Of a stretch of DNA of 64,000 nucleotides, positions 60,605-64,000 are shown piece by piece. Each line of letters starts with the position of its first letter. Within the stretch, counting starts at the first letter, position 1. The position numbers and the translations under genes are program-made. The stretch lies in NCBI RefSeq assembly GCF_947488185.1, contig NZ_CANKYM010000002.1, positions 620,001-684,000 of the forward strand, in the 5' to 3' direction. The stretch is from an uncultured Roseobacter sp. Its GTDB lineage: Bacteria > Pseudomonadota > Alphaproteobacteria > Rhodobacterales > Rhodobacteraceae. The notes below the pieces were generated by a model, which saw only the letters and a program-made list of their open reading frames with translations, ran no database searches and was not told where the DNA came from.

Positions 60605-63502
60605 ATGTTAAGGAAAAAGACCAATTCGGTCACGCAGCGTGCAGGACGGACAAACATCCTGTCGGACGGGACCGCATCATCCGTTGACCGCCGTGCGTTT
60701 TTGCGAGGCTCAGGCCTGGCGATTGGCGGGCTGGCCGCGATTTCCGCCACGGGCGGCGCGGTCACGCAAGCCTCTGCTGCAACCGCAGCAACGGGCGCGG
60801 TGGAAACCATCAAATCTGTCTGCACCCACTGCTCGGTCGGCTGTACGGTCGTTGCAGAAGTGTCGAACGGCGTCTGGACAGGGCAGGAGCCCGGCTGGGA
60901 CAGTCCGTTCAACCTCGGCGCCCATTGCGCCAAGGGCGCTGCGGTGCGCGAGCACGCGCATGGCGAACGCCGCCTGAAGTACCCGATGAAGAAAGAGGGC
61001 GGAGAGTGGAAGCGCATCTCCTGGGAGCAGGCGATCGAAGAGATCGGCGACAAGATGATGAGCGTCCGCGAGGAAAGCGGACCGGACTCCGTCTACCTGC
61101 TGGGCTCGGCCAAGCACAATAACGAACAGGCCTACCTGTTCCGCAAGTTCGCGGCCTACTGGGGGACCAATAACGTCGACCACCAGGCGCGGATCTGTCA
61201 CTCCACCACCGTGGCCGGTGTGGCGAATACATGGGGTTACGGCGCCATGACCAACAGCTACAACGACATGCACAATTCCAAGGCGATGTTCCTGATCGGC
61301 GGCAACCCGGCTGAGGCGCACCCCGTCTCGCTGTTGCACATGCTGAAGGCCAAGGAGCAGAACAACGCGCCGCTGATCGTCTGCGACCCGCGCTTTACGC
61401 GCACGGCGGCCCATGCGGATGAATATGTGCGCTTCCGTCCCGGTACGGATGTGGCGCTGGTCTGGGGCATCCTCTGGCACATCTTCGAGAACGAGTGGGA
61501 AGACAAGGAGTTCATCCGCACCCGTGTCTGGGGCATGGACCAGATCAAGGAAGAGGTGGCCAACTGGACGCCCGAGGAAGTCGAACGCGTAACCGGCGCG
61601 CCCGGCAGCCAGCTGCGCCGTGTGGCGCGGACGCTGGTCAACAATCGTCCCGGCACCGTGATCTGGTGCATGGGCGGCACCCAGCACACAAATGGCAATA
61701 ACAACACGCGTGCGTATTGCGTGCTGCAACTGGCCCTTGGCAACATGGGCACCGCTGGCGGTGGCACCAACATCTTCCGCGGCCACGACAACGTGCAGGG
61801 TGCCACGGACCTTGGCGTTCTGGCCAATACGCTGCCGGGGTACTATGGCCTCAAGCCCGGCTCCTGGGCCCATTGGGCGCGCGTTTGGGAAGAGGACCTG
61901 GATTGGCTGAAAGGCCGCTTCTCCGTCATGGAAGGGGCTGGCAAGGATGGCGCCGACCGTCTGATGATGAACGAGACCGGCATCCCCGTATCACGTTGGA
62001 TCGACGGTGTGCTGGAAGAAAAGGACAACATCGACCAGCCCGACAACACGCGCGTCATGATGCTCTGGGGCCATGCGCCCAACTCGCAGACCCGTCAGAA
62101 AGAAATGAAAACGGCGATGGAGAAGCTGGACATGATGGTGGTGGTCGATCCTTATCCGACCGTCTCTGCCGTCTTGCAGGACCGCGAGGATGGCGTCTAT
62201 CTGCTGCCCGCCTGTACCCAGTTCGAGACACGCGGCTCTGCTACGGCCTCGAACCGGTCGCTTCAGTGGCGGGATAAGGTGGTTGATCCGATCTTTGAAT
62301 CGCTGCCCGATCACACAATCATATCGATGTTTGCGAAAAAACTGGGCTTCCATGACAAGCTCTTCCGCAACATCGCGATGGACGGCGAAGAGCCGGTGAT
62401 CGAGGACATCACCCGCGAGTTTAACCGCGGCATGTGGACCATCGGCTACACAGGCCAGAGCCCTGAGCGTCTGAAGATGCACATGGCAAACCAGCACACC
62501 TTTGACCGCACCTCGCTGCGGGCGATTGGCGGGCCGGCGGATGGCGATTTCTATGGCATGCCATGGCCCTGCTGGGGCACGCCCGAGATGAACCATCCCG
62601 GCACCGCGAACCTCTATGACATGTCGCTGCCGGTGGCAGAGGGTGGTCTGGCGTTCCGTGCACGTTTCGGCGTGGAGCGGGATGGCGACAACCTTCTGGC
62701 CGAAGGGGTCTCCAACCCCGGGGCGGAAATTCAGGATGGCTATCCTGAGTTCACCATGCAGATGCTCATGGATCTCGGCTGGGACGGTGATCTGACGGCG
62801 GATGAACGTGCCGCGATTGATGCGGTGGCGGGACCCAAGACCAACTGGAAAACCGACCTCTCGGGCGGTATCCAGCGGGTGGCGATCAAGCATGGCTGTG
62901 CGCCCTTCGGTAACGCTAAGGCCCGCGCGGTTGTCTGGACCTTCCCCGATCCGGTGCCGGTGCACCGCGAACCGCTTTACACCAACCGGCGGGACCTCGT
63001 GGCCGACTATCCGACCTACGAGGACAAGAAGTTCTGGCGCCTGCCGACCATGTACAGGTCGATCCAGGAAAAGGACTTCAGCCAGGAGTATCCGATGATC
63101 CTGACCTCGGGTCGTCTGGTCGAATACGAAGGTGGCGGCGACGAATCCCGCTCCAACCCATGGCTGGCGGAACTCCAGCAGGACATGTTTGTCGAGGTGA
63201 ACCCGCGCGATGCCAACAATCTTGGCCTGCGCGATGGCGAACAGGTCTGGGTCGAAGGCCCCGAAGGTGGCAAGGTCAAAGTGATGGCCATGGTCACCGA
63301 ACGGGTCGAGGCGGGCGTGGCCTTCATGCCCTTCCACTTCGGCGGGCATCTGGAGGGGGTCGATTTGCGGGACAAGTATCCCGAAGGGGCCGATCCTTAC
63401 GTGTTGGGCGAGGCGTCCAATACTGCACAGACCTATGGCTATGACAGCGTGACCCAGATGCAAGAGACGAAATCGACGCTCTGCAAAATCTGGGCAGCGT
63501 AA
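60605..63502 (+). CDS. fdhA: Formate dehydrogenase catalytic subunit (periplasmic, Mo/W)
   Basis: A 965-residue molybdopterin oxidoreductase. A Tat leader (VDRRAFLRGSGLAIGGLAAI) predicts export. One 4Fe-4S cluster is held by C73, C76, C80 and C108 (CTHCSVGC, then AHCAKG). The metal ligand is C198 in DHQARICHSTTV, where Sec occurs in some homologues, with the catalytic His199 next to it. Further bis-MGD contacts are MFLIGGNPAEAHPV and WCMGGTQHTNGNNNTR. The enzyme oxidises formate to CO2 in the periplasm; the partner FdhB follows. The nearby TupABC tungstate importer and the FdhX/TorD context make a tungsten form plausible, but metal use cannot be read from sequence. Confidence 0.95.
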   Translation: MLRKKTNSVTQRAGRTNILSDGTASSVDRRAFLRGSGLAIGGLAAISATGGAVTQASAATAATGAVETIKSVCTHCSVGCTVVAEVSNGVWTGQEPGWDSPFNLGAHCAKGAAVREHAHGERRLKYPMKKEGGEWKRISWEQAIEEIGDKMMSVREESGPDSVYLLGSAKHNNEQAYLFRKFAAYWGTNNVDHQARICHSTTVAGVANTWGYGAMTNSYNDMHNSKAMFLIGGNPAEAHPVSLLHMLKAKEQNNAPLIVCDPRFTRTAAHADEYVRFRPGTDVALVWGILWHIFENEWEDKEFIRTRVWGMDQIKEEVANWTPEEVERVTGAPGSQLRRVARTLVNNRPGTVIWCMGGTQHTNGNNNTRAYCVLQLALGNMGTAGGGTNIFRGHDNVQGATDLGVLANTLPGYYGLKPGSWAHWARVWEEDLDWLKGRFSVMEGAGKDGADRLMMNETGIPVSRWIDGVLEEKDNIDQPDNTRVMMLWGHAPNSQTRQKEMKTAMEKLDMMVVVDPYPTVSAVLQDREDGVYLLPACTQFETRGSATASNRSLQWRDKVVDPIFESLPDHTIISMFAKKLGFHDKLFRNIAMDGEEPVIEDITREFNRGMWTIGYTGQSPERLKMHMANQHTFDRTSLRAIGGPADGDFYGMPWPCWGTPEMNHPGTANLYDMSLPVAEGGLAFRARFGVERDGDNLLAEGVSNPGAEIQDGYPEFTMQMLMDLGWDGDLTADERAAIDAVAGPKTNWKTDLSGGIQRVAIKHGCAPFGNAKARAVVWTFPDPVPVHREPLYTNRRDLVADYPTYEDKKFWRLPTMYRSIQEKDFSQEYPMILTSGRLVEYEGGGDESRSNPWLAELQQDMFVEVNPRDANNLGLRDGEQVWVEGPEGGKVKVMAMVTERVEAGVAFMPFHFGGHLEGVDLRDKYPEGADPYVLGEASNTAQTYGYDSVTQMQETKSTLCKIWAA

Positions 63503-63517
63503 GGGAGGACATGAATA

Positions 63518-64000
63518 ATGGCCGCTAGAGCAAAATTTCTCGTCGACGCTGAACGCTGCATCGAATGCAACGCCTGCGTCACCGCCTGTAAGAACGAGCA
63601 CGAAGTGCCGTGGGGCATCAACCGCCGCAAGGTCGTGACGATCAATGACGGCAAGCCGGGAGAACGTTCGATCTCCGTCGCCTGCATGCATTGTTCGGAC
63701 GCGCCTTGTATGGCCGTCTGTCCGGTGGATTGCTTCTACCAGAACGAAGAAGGCGTGGTGCTGCACTCCAAGGACCTCTGCATCGGCTGCGGATATTGCT
63801 TCTATGCATGCCCCTTCGGTGCGCCCCAGTTCCCGCAAGCGGGCAACTTCGGATCCCGTGGCAAGATGGACAAGTGTACGTTCTGTGCGGGCGGACCGGA
63901 GGAGAACAACTCCACCGCCGAATTCGCCAAATACGGGCGCAACCGGATCGCCGAGGGCAAACTGCCAATCTGCGCCGAGATGTGCGCGACCAAGGCGTTG
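63518..64000 (+). CDS. fdhB: Formate dehydrogenase iron-sulfur subunit FdhB (3' partial)
   Basis: 161 codons are present and the frame is open at the window end. Ferredoxin motifs appear in order: CIECNACVTACKNEH, then CMHCSDAPCMAVCP and CIGCGYCFYACPFG, then KCTFCAG and ICAEMCATKAL. This is the FdhB/DmsB-type four-cluster electron-transfer subunit. The ATG at 63518 has GGGAGG upstream; the ATG at 63511 is out of frame with a stop soon after. It conducts electrons from FdhA to a membrane cytochrome, likely FdhC, expected just beyond the window. Confidence 0.95.
   Translation, partial: MAARAKFLVDAERCIECNACVTACKNEHEVPWGINRRKVVTINDGKPGERSISVACMHCSDAPCMAVCPVDCFYQNEEGVVLHSKDLCIGCGYCFYACPFGAPQFPQAGNFGSRGKMDKCTFCAGGPEENNSTAEFAKYGRNRIAEGKLPICAEMCATKAL

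Noticed and set aside
1-64000. tRNA, rRNA, CRISPR, insertion sequences or att sites
   Set aside because: No cloverleaf, direct-repeat array, transposase or integrase could be seen; a structural RNA scan would be needed to exclude small RNAs.

Overview
The window looks like about 64 kb of chromosome from a marine-type alphaproteobacterium of the Rhodobacteraceae (Roseobacter group). The support is high GC, very dense operons joined by ATGA/GTGA overlaps, a VPLPA-CTERM surface protein, TRAP (TAXI) and tripartite tricarboxylate (TTT) transporters, and a formate dehydrogenase locus of the DUF3305/DUF3306/TorD/FdhX type. I see no rRNA, tRNA, CRISPR array, prophage or insertion sequence. The only compositional outlier is an AT-richer membrane-protein gene at about 51.9-52.9 kb.

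Layout. 0-5 kb: end of a ferric-iron binding protein, hemP, a sulfatase/phosphonate monoesterase-like hydrolase, a 1-Cys peroxiredoxin and an exported two-domain rhodanese. 5.2-20.6 kb: a large sugar-use locus in several operons, with a TIM-barrel isomerase and PfkB kinase, an L-fucose-dehydrogenase-like aldo/keto reductase with a lactonase-type amidohydrolase, a BtpA/SgcQ protein with an M42 (SgcX-like) peptidase and FGGY kinase, a CUT1 ABC importer, an SGNH hydrolase, a FucU mutarotase and a ribokinase. A self-contained VPLPA-CTERM gene sits inside the transporter genes. 20.7-23.3 kb: molybdate importer modABC. 23.5-27.3 kb: a Tag glycosylase and an arsenate operon (ArsR-ArsC fusion, GAPDH, ArsJ). 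27.4-33.9 kb: UspA, fused TRAP permease and TAXI binding protein, then an RpiR-type regulator divergent from a class III aminotransferase. 33.9-44.8 kb: a nitroreductase, a succinate dehydrogenase-like complex with two-subunit class I fumarase/tartrate dehydratase, a TSUP permease, a LysR regulator and a TTT (tctCBA) transporter.

45.0-51.8 kb holds the least familiar system: a five-gene redox operon encoding a heme-b/ferric-reductase-like membrane protein fused to a Rieske domain, a membrane protein with a Cys/His motif, two small membrane proteins, and a soluble protein in which a Rieske ferredoxin is fused to a pyruvate-oxidase-like thiamine-diphosphate enzyme. The tungstate importer tupBCA follows directly. 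52.9-64 kb is a formate dehydrogenase region: DUF6494-Mrp-lipoate-ligase-like-DUF6505 on one strand, a cytochrome c whose N-terminus looks like a shortened TupA, a 651-residue polyferredoxin, then DUF3305-DUF3306-TorD-FdhX-FdhA-FdhB running off the window.

The genes suggest a heterotroph using many small substrates (sugars, C4-C6 acids, amino compounds) and drawing electrons from formate, possibly through tungsten enzymes. Both a Mo and a W importer are present. Two points deserve attention: the Rieske-TPP/heme-b operon, and the succinate dehydrogenase paralogue that lacks the histidine used for covalent FAD attachment.
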